64,000 bases of DNA from Lysobacter sp. Root916 (GTDB lineage Bacteria > Pseudomonadota > Gammaproteobacteria > Xanthomonadales > Xanthomonadaceae): NCBI RefSeq assembly GCF_001429785.1, contig NZ_LMJF01000013.1, forward strand, positions 1 to 64,000, in the 5' to 3' direction. Under the pieces are notes generated by a model. It did not search any database. It was not told where the DNA came from and saw only the letters and a program-made list of their open reading frames with translations. The translations under genes were made by a program, and so were the position numbers. Below are positions 17,435-26,034 of this stretch, piece after piece (the stretch's first letter is position 1; every line of letters begins with the position of its first letter).

Positions 17435-18037
17435 TCAGGGCAACAGGACCAGCAGACGGTCCAGGCGTTCGTGCGGGTCGTCGATCTGCAACAGCGCCTG
17501 GCGCTGCGCATGCTGCAGCGGCAGCAGTTCGGCCAGGCGCCAGCCGACCCAGGCGGCATCCTCCATGCGCACGCGCGGCGCCAGCGCGTGTTCGCCGCCG
17601 AAGCGGTCGATCAGCTCCTGCAGCAGGATCGCCAGCAAGCCGTGTTCCGGGCGCAGTACCTGCTCGGAATCGGGCGCGCACCATTCGATTTCGGCCACCT
17701 GCAGGCCGTTGTCGCGCACCCGCACGCGGCGCGCGTGGAAGCGACGGGCGCCGCGTACGCGCAAGGTCAGCAGGCCGTCGGCGTCGGCGCCGAAATCCTC
17801 GATCAGGGCCTCGGTGCCGAATGCGGCGGCGCTGGCCGGCGCGCCGACCTCCTGGCCGTCGATGATCAGACAGACCCCGAAGCCGCGGCCGCGGCGGCCG
17901 CACTCGCGCACCAAATCCAGATAGCGCGGTTCGAACACGCGCAGGCCGAGCGCCGCGCCGGGCACCAGCACCGTGTGCAAGGGAAACAGGCCCAGCGATT
18001 CCGGGCTGGAAGCTGCGGCGTCGGTAGCGGTCGACAT
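17435..18037 (-). CDS. Lon N-terminal substrate-binding domain protein
   Basis: A 200-residue stand-alone Lon-N (LON substrate-binding) protein. LGLFPLHTVLVPGAALGLRVFEPRYLDLV is the typical opening, followed by GFGVCLI and GTEALIED. There is no AAA+ or protease domain, so it is not the Lon protease itself; stand-alone members are widespread and of uncertain role. Converges with the DedA-PAP2 gene and lies downstream of the small HTH gene, 38 bp apart on the same strand. Confidence 0.9.
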   Translation of the reverse strand: MSTATDAAASSPESLGLFPLHTVLVPGAALGLRVFEPRYLDLVRECGRRGRGFGVCLIIDGQEVGAPASAAAFGTEALIEDFGADADGLLTLRVRGARRFHARRVRVRDNGLQVAEIEWCAPDSEQVLRPEHGLLAILLQELIDRFGGEHALAPRVRMEDAAWVGWRLAELLPLQHAQRQALLQIDDPHERLDRLLVLLP

Positions 18038-18075
18038 GCCGCCAGTGTACCCGCGCCGCGCGCGCCGCTACCGCC

Positions 18076-18444
18076 TCAATGCGGCTCCAGCAGATCGATC
18101 AGGGCGCGGCGCTTTTTGCGCGAAAGCCGCTGCACCAGTCCGGCCAATTGCAGTTCGTCGGGATCGCCGTAATGGCCGCCGGCATCGCGCACCGATACGC
18201 CGTTGCCGTCGACGCTGCCGCGGCCGGTGCTCAGCCATTCGAAGCTCACGCGCTGCTGTTTGGCGATGTCGATCATGCGCTGCAATTCGGGCAGCGACAG
18301 ACCGGCCAGCCATTTGCGCGCGGTCTCGCGACTGACGTTGTACTGGATCGCGAGCGCGCCGATGCGCCCGCGGCCCTTTGCGAAACCCGAATAGTCCAGC
18401 GCATGGCGCAGGCGCTGGGCGAAGTCGTCGTGGTTTGAAGTCAT
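18076..18444 (-). CDS. Small phage-repressor-like HTH regulator
   Basis: A 122-residue DNA-binding protein. FAQRLRHALDYSGFAKGRG, then IGALAIQYNVSRETARKWLAG, read as a Cro/CI-type helix-turn-helix (about residues 10-50), followed by LPELQRMIDIAKQQRVSFEWL, a typical continuation. The C-terminal part is short, with no peptidase or ligand domain, and ends in a basic RLSRKKRRALIDLL helix. The ATG at 18444 is taken because the upstream frame is non-conserved-looking. A 29-bp inverted repeat 77 bp upstream is a natural autoregulatory site. I see no prophage around it. Confidence 0.82.
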   Translation of the reverse strand: MTSNHDDFAQRLRHALDYSGFAKGRGRIGALAIQYNVSRETARKWLAGLSLPELQRMIDIAKQQRVSFEWLSTGRGSVDGNGVSVRDAGGHYGDPDELQLAGLVQRLSRKKRRALIDLLEPH

Positions 18445-18810
18445 GCAATACCGCCCATGCATCCTGCCAGGCCGAAACGGGCCGCCCGGGCGGGCGCGGG
18501 ATGCGGCGCACGGGCGGCGGGAGTGACGCAACTCATTGTTGCGTAACTCGCAGCCTGGAGTGGCACTTTTCATATGCACAAATAACAATTATCAGTTGCT
18601 ATCTTAGACAGGACCTCGAGCATGAGCCTAGCGCGCCTCTGTCGTGCAACGAGGCACTAACAAGGTGATTTATAGGTATTTAAAGTGTGCACTAATGGCA
18701 CATATAACGCTCAGGCGTGCACGGAGCGGTGCTGGATGGCACGCAAATTGGCACGTTTGAATTGTCATTCCGGCGGCCGCACACTGCGGCCACCGGCACG
18801 CGGAACGCGC
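18445..18810. other. AT-richer gene-free stretch with operator-like dyad
   Basis: A 366-bp region without a gene, distinctly poorer in G+C than its surroundings between about 18560 and 18770. It holds the 29-bp dyad described separately and four copies of TGGCAC (18561, 18696, 18737, 18749). Nothing else recognisable. Confidence 0.6.
18521..18549. promoter_or_regulatory. Inverted repeat, candidate operator for the HTH regulator
   Basis: GAGTGACGCAAC - TCATT - GTTGCGTAACTC: 11 of 12 arm positions pair around a 5-bp centre. Size, symmetry and place upstream of the divergently read Cro/CI-like gene suggest binding by that protein. Confidence 0.6.
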
Positions 18811-20199
18811 TTAGGCGGCGCCGTCGCGCAAGGCGGCGAGAAAACGGCGCGGCGCGCCGTCGAAGCCGCCGTTGGACATGAAGACGACGTGGTCGCCGGC
18901 GCGCACGCGAGCGCGCAGGGCCGCGATCAGGCTGTCGGCATCGGCCGCTGTCACGCCTTCGCCGCGCAGGCCGGCGACGACCTGGCCGGCGTCCCAGGCC
19001 AGTTCCGGGCGGTGCAGGAACACCACCGCATCGGCGCCGTCCAGGGACGGTGCCAGCGCCTGCGCATGCGCGCCCAGGCGCATGGAGTTGCTGCGCGGCT
19101 CCATCGCCACCACGATGCGGGCCGCGCCGACGCGCGCGCGCAGGCCGGCCAGGGTGGTCGCGATGGCGGTCGGGTGATGGGCGAAGTCGTCGTAGACGGT
19201 GATGCCGTCGGCCTCGCCGATCACTTCCAGGCGACGCTTGACGCTGCGGAAGGCGGCCAGCGCGGGCAGCACGCTCGCCACATCGACACCGACCGCGTGG
19301 GCGGCGGCCAGCGCGGCCAAGGCGTTCATCACGTTGTGACGGCCCAGCAAAGGCCACTGCACCTGGCCGATCTCGTGGCCGTTGTGGACCACGACGAAGG
19401 CGCTACCGTCCTGGGCTAGCAGGCGCGCGCTCCAGGTGTAGCCGGCGCCGCCCTGGGCCGCGTCGGCGTCCAGACCGAAGGTCTCCACCGGCGTCCAGCA
19501 GCCCATCGCCAGCACTTCGGCCAGGCGCGCGTCCTCGCCGTTGACGATCAGGCGGCCGCGGCGCGGCACGGTGCGCACCAGGTGGTGGAACTGGCGCTGG
19601 ATCGCGGCCACGTCCGGGAAAATGTCGGCGTGGTCGTACTCGAGGTTGTTGAGGATCGCCACCAGCGGACGGTAGTGGACGAACTTGCTGCGCTTGTCGA
19701 AGAAGGCGGTGTCGTACTCGTCGGCTTCGACCACGAACTCGCGACCGCCGCCGACGCGCGCCGACACGCCGAAATCCTCGGCGACGCCGCCGATCAGGAA
19801 GCCGGGCGCACGGCCGGCGGCTTCGAGCAGCCAGGTCAGGATGGTGGTGGTGGTGGTCTTGCCATGGGTGCCGGCGACCGCGAGGGTGTCGCGACCCGGC
19901 AGCACGCGCTCGGACAGCCACTGCGCGCCGGAGGTGTAGCGGCGGCCGTCGTCGAGCACCTGCTCGACCGCGTCGTTGCCGCGCGACAGCGCGTTGCCGA
20001 CCACGACCTCGTCGCAATCGGCGGAAATATGTTCGGGCCGGTAGCCCTGGCGCAGGGCGATGCCAAGCTGCTCCAGTTGGGTCGACATCGGCGGATACAC
20101 CGCCTGGTCGCTGCCTTCGACCTCATGACCGAGTTCGCGCGCGAGCGCGGCGACGCCGCCCATGAAGGTACCGGCAATGCCCAAGATATGTAGCTTCAA
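18811..20199 (-). CDS. mpl: UDP-MurNAc:L-Ala-gamma-D-Glu-meso-Dap ligase (murein recycling)
   Basis: A 462-residue Mur-ligase family enzyme that joins recycled murein tripeptide to UDP-N-acetylmuramate. Begins MKLHILGIAGTFMGGVAALA, then EGSDQAVYPPMSTQLEQLGI, both typical of Mpl rather than MurC. The P-loop is AVAGTHGKTTTTT, followed by EADEYDTAFFDKRSKF and YDDFAHHPTAI. Full length. It ends in the repeat-like gap that follows the HTH regulator and starts 262 bp from adk on the same strand. Confidence 0.95.
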   Translation of the reverse strand: MKLHILGIAGTFMGGVAALARELGHEVEGSDQAVYPPMSTQLEQLGIALRQGYRPEHISADCDEVVVGNALSRGNDAVEQVLDDGRRYTSGAQWLSERVLPGRDTLAVAGTHGKTTTTTILTWLLEAAGRAPGFLIGGVAEDFGVSARVGGGREFVVEADEYDTAFFDKRSKFVHYRPLVAILNNLEYDHADIFPDVAAIQRQFHHLVRTVPRRGRLIVNGEDARLAEVLAMGCWTPVETFGLDADAAQGGAGYTWSARLLAQDGSAFVVVHNGHEIGQVQWPLLGRHNVMNALAALAAAHAVGVDVASVLPALAAFRSVKRRLEVIGEADGITVYDDFAHHPTAIATTLAGLRARVGAARIVVAMEPRSNSMRLGAHAQALAPSLDGADAVVFLHRPELAWDAGQVVAGLRGEGVTAADADSLIAALRARVRAGDHVVFMSNGGFDGAPRRFLAALRDGAA

Positions 20200-20260
20200 G
20201 ATCCGACGTCCTGGATTAACAGCGAAAGCTCAACGCAGCGACTCCCGCATAGGGCCTACT

Positions 20261-20299
20261 CCCCCTCTCCCGCTTGCGGGAGAGGGCAAGGGGTGAGGG
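20261..20299. repeat. REP-like palindromic repeat, copy 1
   Basis: CCCTCTCCCGCTTGCGGGAGAGGG is a perfect palindromic core, followed by CAAGGGGTGAGGG. It pairs with an inverted copy at 20386-20423 in the same mpl-adk gap. Confidence 0.8.
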
Positions 20300-20385
20300 C
20301 GCGCGACAGTTGGCGTTCGACGCAAGCTGGCTAGCAGCCGATGTCGCGATTTCGAGACTGGCGCCGTGGTTTTGGGATTCGTGTG

Positions 20386-20423
20386 CCCTCACCCCAGCCC
20401 TCTCCCGCGAGCGGGAGAGGGGG
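20386..20423. repeat. REP-like palindromic repeat, copy 2 (inverted)
   Basis: CCCTCACCCCAG leads into CCCTCTCCCGCGAGCGGGAGAGGG, the same core as at 20261-20299 in opposite overall orientation. Head-to-head pairs of this kind are BIME-like. Confidence 0.8.
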
Positions 20424-20461
20424 CTAAAGCGAAAGGCGGAAGCAAAAACGAAGCGGAAAAC

Positions 20462-21040
20462 TCACCCAACCACCGGCGCCGGCGACAACGCCTCGACGAT
20501 CCGCGTGAACACCTCGTCCAACGAGCCCACGCCGTCGATCGCGGTGAGGCGGCCGTGCTGGCGGTAGTACTCGATCACCGGCGCGGTCACGTCGTCGTAG
20601 ACCTTCAAACGGGTGCGCACGGCTTCGGGACTGTCGTCCTTGCGGCCCTGCTCGGCGGCGCGGCCGGCGATGCGCTCGACCAGCAGCTCGATCGGCACTT
20701 CCAGCTGCACGGCGTAGTCCATGGGCTGGCCGATCTTCTTCAACAGCACGTCCAGCGCGTCGGCCTGGGCCAGGTTGCGCGGGTAGCCGTCGAGGATGAA
20801 GCCGCCGTGGGTGTCCGGACGCGAGAAACGGTCCTCGAGCATGCCCAGCAGGATCTCGTCGCTGACCAGATTGCCGGCGTCCATCACCGCCTTGGCCTCG
20901 AGGCCGAGCTTGCTGCCGGCCGCGACTTCGGCGCGCAGCAAATCGCCGGTGGAAATGTGCGGCACCTGCAGGTGGTCCTTGAGCCGCGCAGCCTGCGTGC
21001 CCTTGCCGGAACCGGGCGCGCCCAGAAGTACCAATCGCAT
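20462..21040 (-). CDS. adk: Adenylate kinase
   Basis: A 192-residue short-form adenylate kinase (ATP + AMP = 2 ADP). P-loop GAPGSGKGTQA, AMP-binding HISTGDLLRAEV, FILDGYPRNLAQAD with the conserved Arg, and a brief lid region RAAEQGRKDDSPEAVRTRL without zinc cysteines. Cytosolic. It is divergent from pfp, with 167 bp between start codons, an arrangement that puts adenylate balance next to the PPi-dependent glycolytic step. Confidence 0.97.
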   Translation of the reverse strand: MRLVLLGAPGSGKGTQAARLKDHLQVPHISTGDLLRAEVAAGSKLGLEAKAVMDAGNLVSDEILLGMLEDRFSRPDTHGGFILDGYPRNLAQADALDVLLKKIGQPMDYAVQLEVPIELLVERIAGRAAEQGRKDDSPEAVRTRLKVYDDVTAPVIEYYRQHGRLTAIDGVGSLDEVFTRIVEALSPAPVVG

Positions 21041-21207
21041 CTACATCGCTCCTAGAACAAGAATGCCTCGCGCGGCCGGCGCTCTCTCGGGAGCGGCCTG
21101 GGTCGCGTGCCCGGGGCGCGGCGCTACACTCAGCCGTCGCCACCCCACCGCCGGGCGTCAATATTGCGGTCAGCTTACCGCATCCCGGCGTCAATCCTGG
21201 AACCCCC

Positions 21208-22464
21208 ATGGCCTCTGGAACCCTGCTGTACGCGCAATCCGGCGGCGTGACCGCCGTCATCAATGCCACCGCCTCGGCCGTCATCGAGACCGCCCGCGCG
21301 CGCAAGGTCAAGGTGCTGGCCGCCCGCAACGGCATCCTCGGCGCCCTGCGCGAGGACCTGATCGACACTTCCAAGGAATCGGCGGCGGCGATCCGGGCCC
21401 TGGCGCATACCCCGGGCGGGGCCTTCGGCTCCTGCCGGGTCAAGCTGAAATCCCTGGACGCCGACCGCGCCCGCTACGAGCGCCTGCTGGCCGTGCTCAA
21501 GGCCCACGACGTGCGCTGGTTCCTCTACAACGGCGGCAACGACTCGGCCGACACCGCCCTCAAGGTCTCGCGCCTGGCGGCCGAATTCGGCTATCCGCTG
21601 ACCTGCATCGGCGTGCCCAAGACGGTCGACAACGACCTGGCCGTGACCGACTGCTGCCCGGGCTTCGGCTCGGCCGCCAAGTACACCGCGGTGTCGGTGC
21701 GTGAGGCGGCGCTGGACGTGGCCGCGATGGCCGAGACCTCGACCAAGGTCTTCGTCTACGAAGCCATGGGCCGGCACGCCGGCTGGCTGGCCGCGGCCGC
21801 CGGCCTGGCCGGCCAAGGCCCGGACGACGCCCCGCACCTGATCCTGTTTCCGGAGCGGCCGTTCGACGAGGCCGACTTCTTCCGGCGCGTCAAAGCCGTG
21901 GTCGAGCGCGTGGGCTATTGCGTGGTGGTCGCCAGCGAGGGCATCCAGACCGCCGACGGCCGTTTCGTCGCCGATGCCGGCGGCGGCAAGGACTCCTTCG
22001 GCCATACCCAACTCGGCGGCGTGGCCTCGCACCTGGCCGGCCGGGTCAAGGACGTACTGGGCTACAAGGTCCACTGGACCCTGCCCGACTATCTGCAGCG
22101 CTCGGCCCGTCACCTGGCCTCCAAGACCGACGTCGAGCAGGCCCGCGCGGTGGGCAAGGCCGCGGTCGAGTACGCGCTCAAGGGCATGAACGCGGTGATG
22201 CCGGCGATCGTGCGCGGTTCCGACGCGCCCTACCGCTGGAAGATCGCGCCGGCGCCGCTGGACAAGGTCGCCAACCACGAGAAGAAGATGCCGGCCGGCT
22301 TCATCCGCAAGGACGGCCACGGCATCACCGCCAGCGCGCGCAAATACCTGGAGCCGCTGATCCGCGGCGAGGCGCCGCCGCCCTACGGCCGCGACGGCCT
22401 GCCCAAGTACGTGACGCTGAAGAACGTGGCGGTGAAGCGCAAGCTGCCGGCGTTCGAGGGCTGA
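21208..22464 (+). CDS. pfp: Pyrophosphate-dependent 6-phosphofructokinase
   Basis: A 418-residue PFK family enzyme, reversible PPi-dependent type. LYAQSGGVTAVINA, LYNGGNDSADTALK, GVPKTVDNDLAVTDCCPGFGSAAKY, VFVYEAMGRHAGWLA, ILFPERPFDE. The Asp following the GGN (GGNDS) occupies the position that is Gly in ATP enzymes, the classical mark of PPi use; the preceding residue is Asn where many PPi enzymes have Asp. PKTVDNDL holds the catalytic Asp. This enzyme often replaces ATP-PFK in xanthomonads and methanotrophs. The AraC-like gene follows after 10 bp. Confidence 0.94.
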   Translation: MASGTLLYAQSGGVTAVINATASAVIETARARKVKVLAARNGILGALREDLIDTSKESAAAIRALAHTPGGAFGSCRVKLKSLDADRARYERLLAVLKAHDVRWFLYNGGNDSADTALKVSRLAAEFGYPLTCIGVPKTVDNDLAVTDCCPGFGSAAKYTAVSVREAALDVAAMAETSTKVFVYEAMGRHAGWLAAAAGLAGQGPDDAPHLILFPERPFDEADFFRRVKAVVERVGYCVVVASEGIQTADGRFVADAGGGKDSFGHTQLGGVASHLAGRVKDVLGYKVHWTLPDYLQRSARHLASKTDVEQARAVGKAAVEYALKGMNAVMPAIVRGSDAPYRWKIAPAPLDKVANHEKKMPAGFIRKDGHGITASARKYLEPLIRGEAPPPYGRDGLPKYVTLKNVAVKRKLPAFEG

Positions 22465-22474
22465 GGACGCGGGC

Positions 22475-23302
22475 ATGCACGAGGCGGCGGCGTTGCGGCC
22501 CTGGGTCGCGCAGGTCTGGGCCTGCGCGCGTCCGCCCGCGCCGCCCGCGCCGCCCGCGCATGCGCGCGAGCACTCGCTGCCCAGCGGCGCGATGCATCTG
22601 TCGATCCGCCTGGACGGCCCGCCGCTGCGGATCTACGCCAGCGCCGACGATCGCCAGGGCCGCGGCTACAGCGCCGCCACCGTCGGCGGCGTGCGCGCCG
22701 GTTACTGCATCAAGGACACCGCCCACCCCGCCGCCTCGGTGGGCGCGGTGCTGCGGCCGGGCGCGGCGCTGGCGCTGTTCGGGGTGTCGGCGGCCGAACT
22801 CGCCGACGGCCATGTCGATCTGGCCCAGTTGTGCGGGCACGAGGCCGAGCTGCTGTACGAACGCCTGGCCGGCGACGCCGACCGCGGCCGCCGTCGCGCG
22901 CTGCTGCTGGACTTTCTGGGCGCGCGCCTGCGCCGCGCGCGCAGCGGGCGCGGGCTGGATCCGCAGATCGCACAGGCGCTGGCCAGTGTGCAGCGCGCGC
23001 CGGCGGCGACCGACGTGGCGGCGCTGGCCGATGCCTGCGGCCGCAGCCCGCGCCATTTCATCGCCGGCTTCCGCGACGCCGCCGGCCTGGCACCCAAGCG
23101 CTATGCGCGCGTGCTGCGCTTCCAGCGCCTGCTCGCCGGCTTGGCGGCGACGCCGCGCCCGGCCTGGGCGCAGCTGGCGCTGGACGCGGGCTACTTCGAC
23201 CAATCCCATCTGATCCGCGAGTTCCGCGAGTTCGCCGGCGTGAGCCCGCGCGAGTACGCGGCGCGCGCGCCCGCGTCGCCCAACCATCTGCCCCTGGCTT
23301 GA
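22475..23302 (+). CDS. AraC family transcriptional regulator
   Basis: A 275-residue regulator with a C-terminal AraC double HTH (about 175-265): DVAALADACGRSPRHFIAGFRDAAG, then WAQLALDAGYFDQSHLIREFREFAGVSPREY. The N-terminal half (HSLPSGAMHLSIRLDG, YCIKDTA) looks like the DUF6597-type sensor found in many such regulators. It starts 10 bp after pfp, so it is probably cotranscribed with it. Inducer and targets unknown. Confidence 0.9.
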   Translation: MHEAAALRPWVAQVWACARPPAPPAPPAHAREHSLPSGAMHLSIRLDGPPLRIYASADDRQGRGYSAATVGGVRAGYCIKDTAHPAASVGAVLRPGAALALFGVSAAELADGHVDLAQLCGHEAELLYERLAGDADRGRRRALLLDFLGARLRRARSGRGLDPQIAQALASVQRAPAATDVAALADACGRSPRHFIAGFRDAAGLAPKRYARVLRFQRLLAGLAATPRPAWAQLALDAGYFDQSHLIREFREFAGVSPREYAARAPASPNHLPLA

Positions 23303-23338
23303 GCGCGGACGCGCACGCCGATGCGATCTGTGGGCGTT

Positions 23339-23443
23339 CTGTGGGAGCGGCGTAAGCCGCGATCGCGCAATCGCGACGGCGCGCGCATCGCCCAGAGTTT
23401 CGTCGTGGCCGCAGGCTCATCGCGGCTCACGCCGCTCCCACAG
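23339..23443. repeat. BIME-like pair of inverted 25-bp elements
   Basis: CTGTGGGAGCGGCGTAAGCC continues to 23363 and is matched in inverse orientation at 23419-23443 (24 of 25 positions). The GTGGGAGCGGCGTAAGCCGCG unit is the familiar REP-type sequence of pseudomonads and xanthomonads, here as a head-to-head pair 105 bp long between the AraC and VOC genes. Confidence 0.85.
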
Positions 23444-23552
23444 CGAGCAGGTGGCGCCGCACGCGCCGCCGCAGCAACCAGGTAAATTTCGTCCAATCGC
23501 GCGGCGCGCCCGGGCCGCAGGCTGACGCGCACACCCAACCAGGAGCGCCGCC

Positions 23553-23993
23553 ATGGCCGTACACGAACTGTTCCCCTACCTCTGCGTCGCCGATGCCCAG
23601 GCCGCGATCGAGTTCTATGCCTATGCCTTCGAGGCCAGCGAGAAGTTCCGCCTGGTCGAGCCCGGCGGCCGCATCGGCCATGTCGAACTCGACCTGGGCG
23701 GCAGCACCCTGATGCTCTGCGAGGAGTATCCGGAGATCGACATCCGTCGCCCGGTGCCCGAGCACGGCCACAGCCACACCCTGCATCTGCACGTGGACGA
23801 CGCCGATGCGACGGTCGCGCGCGCGGTCGCCGCCGGCGCGCGGCTGGCGATGGCGCCGCGCGACCATTTCTACGGCGAGCGCTCGGGCACTGTGATCGAT
23901 CCGTTCGGCCATCGCTGGAACATCGGTCACAGCATCGAGGCGCTCACGCCCGAGGAAATGCAGCGCCGCTACCCCGCCGATCCCTGCGCTTGA
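23553..23993 (+). CDS. VOC family protein (PhnB/glyoxalase-like)
   Basis: A 146-residue vicinal-oxygen-chelate fold protein. FPYLCVADAQAAIEFYAYAFEA opens the first beta-alpha-beta-beta-beta module, with GHVELDLGGSTLMLCEE; the second contains HTLHLHVDDADATVARAVAAGA and SGTVIDPFGHRWNIGHSIE. Such proteins often bind metal and small ligands or act in glyoxalase-type reactions, but the substrate cannot be read from sequence. AGGAGCG precedes the start. It lies alone after the BIME-like repeat. Confidence 0.88.
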   Translation: MAVHELFPYLCVADAQAAIEFYAYAFEASEKFRLVEPGGRIGHVELDLGGSTLMLCEEYPEIDIRRPVPEHGHSHTLHLHVDDADATVARAVAAGARLAMAPRDHFYGERSGTVIDPFGHRWNIGHSIEALTPEEMQRRYPADPCA

Positions 23994-24154
23994 GCGCGCG
24001 CAACGCACGTTCGAACGCAGGAATGCGAACGCGATAGCGGAATTCGTGCCGGATTGTCGTTGAATCGACAGGGGTAATCCGGCAATCTGCGGCCGTGGGC
24101 GTCGCCGGCCGTCGGCAAGGCGCACGGAAGACCGATCACTTCAAGGAACAGCTC

Positions 24155-24961
24155 ATGAAAGCCAAGCCGATCACACTATTGCTCCCGATGCTGCTGTTGC
24201 TGCCCGCCCTGCCGGCGCTGGCCGGCCAGTGCGACGACAATTTCAGCAAGAAGGGCAATGCGCTCTCCGGCGCCGAGTATTCGACCTCCTACAAGGTCGC
24301 GGGCCTGAGCGTACCCAGCGCGATCGGCCAGATGCGCAACCTCGCCATCGCCGACGGCATGGACGTGCTGGACGAAAGCCCCGACAGCGGCTCGCTGTTG
24401 CTGGAGGAACCGGCGAACCTGGCCCACAAGGGCCTGCAGGTGTATGTCACCGCCAAGCCCGACGGCACCGTGTCGATGCTGATGAAGACGCGCCGCGGCG
24501 CGTTCGGCAACGCCGACGGCATCCGCAGCGAGATGTGCAAGATGCTGACCCAGCTCAAGCCGGGCAAGGCGCCGGTCGCGCGCGCCGCGGTCAAGCCGAT
24601 CGAGATCCAGGCGACCGCGCTGGCCACCGATATCGAACGCCAGGGTGTGGAGAACTCCGCCGCGATCGACGTGCGCTTCGCGGGCAAGGTCTACAACATC
24701 AAGGGCGTCAACAAGGGCGTGGCCGGCAAGAAGGGCGCGTTCGAGCTGTACTTCGACATGAACCCCTCGCTGGTTCCGGGCTTCGTCCCCAGCAAGTCGC
24801 GGCGCGGCGAGCTGCGCATCGCCTGCCGCATGATGCCCGACCAGAACGCCTACGCGCTGGCGATGCGCAACGGCGACAAGATGTATCTCAACGCCACCTA
24901 CGACCACTACGACGAGTCCAGCTACCTGGTCTGGCTGAAGAACTGCCGCGGCATCCAGTAA
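24155..24961 (+). CDS. Secreted protein of unknown function
   Basis: A 268-residue protein with a signal peptide (MKAKPITLLLPMLLLLPALPALA) and SD AAGGAACA just upstream of the ATG at 24155. The mature part begins GQCDDNF, contains few cysteines (QC, EMC, AC, NC), and has two mixed halves: about 45-150 with LLLEEPANLAHKGLQVYVTAKPDG, and 155-268 with VENSAAIDVRFAGKVYNIKG and ending YLVWLKNC. I do not recognise the family. No operon partner: the next gene lies 361 bp away. Confidence 0.75.
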   Translation: MKAKPITLLLPMLLLLPALPALAGQCDDNFSKKGNALSGAEYSTSYKVAGLSVPSAIGQMRNLAIADGMDVLDESPDSGSLLLEEPANLAHKGLQVYVTAKPDGTVSMLMKTRRGAFGNADGIRSEMCKMLTQLKPGKAPVARAAVKPIEIQATALATDIERQGVENSAAIDVRFAGKVYNIKGVNKGVAGKKGAFELYFDMNPSLVPGFVPSKSRRGELRIACRMMPDQNAYALAMRNGDKMYLNATYDHYDESSYLVWLKNCRGIQ

Positions 24962-25322
24962 GCCCTGGCGACAACGCGCGGGCGGCGCTTCGGCGCCGTC
25001 TGTGCGCCGCTTACCCCAGCCAGCGCGGGCCCTACCGCTTCGGCGCTAGGCGCTACCGTTCTGGCGCGCGGCCTTGAAGCCGCGCCACCATCCCAGGCGC
25101 CGTTTTGGCGTCACGTAAGCAGCGACTCATCTGCCCCCCCTCGACGCCGAGCCCTTGCGGCCATTGACTCGGCGCCTCGTGCGTGGCGTTAGCGCCGGCC
25201 CGGCCTGCGGTCGTAGGCGCTCTATCGCGATCGCGGCGCCCCCTGCCCGCGCACGCGCGCTGCGCTTGCCTGGAATCCGAGCCTTGGCTAAGGTGCGGCC
25301 ACGCTCAGGGGGGGCGTCGCTC
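24962..25322. other. 361-bp gap without gene
   Basis: A GC-rich spacer. A 7-bp hairpin (arms 25066-25072 and 25079-25085) is the only clear structure. Short open frames here show no family motif. Confidence 0.5.
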
Positions 25323-26027
25323 ATGTTCAAGTTCGCAGCCGCGCTGGCGGCTTTGCTGGTCGTTCCGGTTACGCAGGCGCAGGACGCCGTTGCCGCCGCG
25401 CCGCTCCCCGCCGTAACGCCTGCGCCGACGACACAACCCATCGCTGCGCCGGCCGCCGCCGACGATCCCGCGACGGCCGCCAACGCCAACGCCAACGTCT
25501 CCGCACCCGCGCCTTGCTGCCGGCTCGCGGCGGGCAGCGCGGTCGAACTGCAGCTAGGCGAAAGCCTGTCCTCCGCGCGTCACAAGCGCGGCGACCGCTT
25601 CGCGCTGCGTCTGAGCCAGCCGTTGACGGTCGACGGCGCCGAACCGATACTGGCCGGCACGCCCGCCGTCGGCGAGGTGGTGCACGGCGCGCGTTCGCGC
25701 GGCGGCGGCCATCCGGGCGAGTTGCTGATCGCCGGCCGCTATCTGGAATTCAACGGCCGCCAGATCCCCTTGCGCGGCTTGTCGGTGGGGCAAAGCGGAC
25801 GCGACCAGATCAACGGCGCGATGGGCGCGTCCCTCCTAATCGGCCCGTTCGCGATGTTCGTGCGCGGCCGCGAAATCGAGATCCCCGCCGACACCGCCTT
25901 GCGCGCCAAGCTCGCCCAGGAACTGGAGCTGACCGTCGCCGGCACCACAGCCGCGACCGCGCCTGCCTTACCCGTTTCTCCGTCGCCGACCACCGCGGCC
26001 GACGCCGTTCAACCACCCCAGGAGTAG
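25323..26027 (+). CDS. Secreted protein of unknown function
   Basis: A 234-residue exported protein. The start at 25323 opens a signal peptide (MFKFAAALAALLVVPVTQAQ); the longer upstream frame has no such feature. After a low-complexity Ala/Pro/Thr linker (about 20-65) comes a compact domain: LAAGSAVELQLGESLSS, RGDRFALRLSQPL, AGTPAVGEVVHGARSRGGG, YLEFNGRQIPLRGL, GREIEIPADTALRAKL. This pattern of small hydrophobic strands is seen in uncharacterised exported proteins. A second low-complexity tail ends the protein. The DUF2846-like gene follows after 7 bp, so the two are an operon. Confidence 0.75.
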   Translation: MFKFAAALAALLVVPVTQAQDAVAAAPLPAVTPAPTTQPIAAPAAADDPATAANANANVSAPAPCCRLAAGSAVELQLGESLSSARHKRGDRFALRLSQPLTVDGAEPILAGTPAVGEVVHGARSRGGGHPGELLIAGRYLEFNGRQIPLRGLSVGQSGRDQINGAMGASLLIGPFAMFVRGREIEIPADTALRAKLAQELELTVAGTTAATAPALPVSPSPTTAADAVQPPQE

Positions 26028-26034
26028 TTCTTAG

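Noticed and set aside
18076-18444. Prophage remnant
   Set aside because: Only one Cro/CI-like gene with no integrase, capsid or att-like repeats around it.
18737-18754. Sigma-54 promoter
   Set aside because: TGGCAC-N5-TTGGC resembles -24/-12 but the second part is wrong (TTGCA expected), and no plus-strand gene follows.
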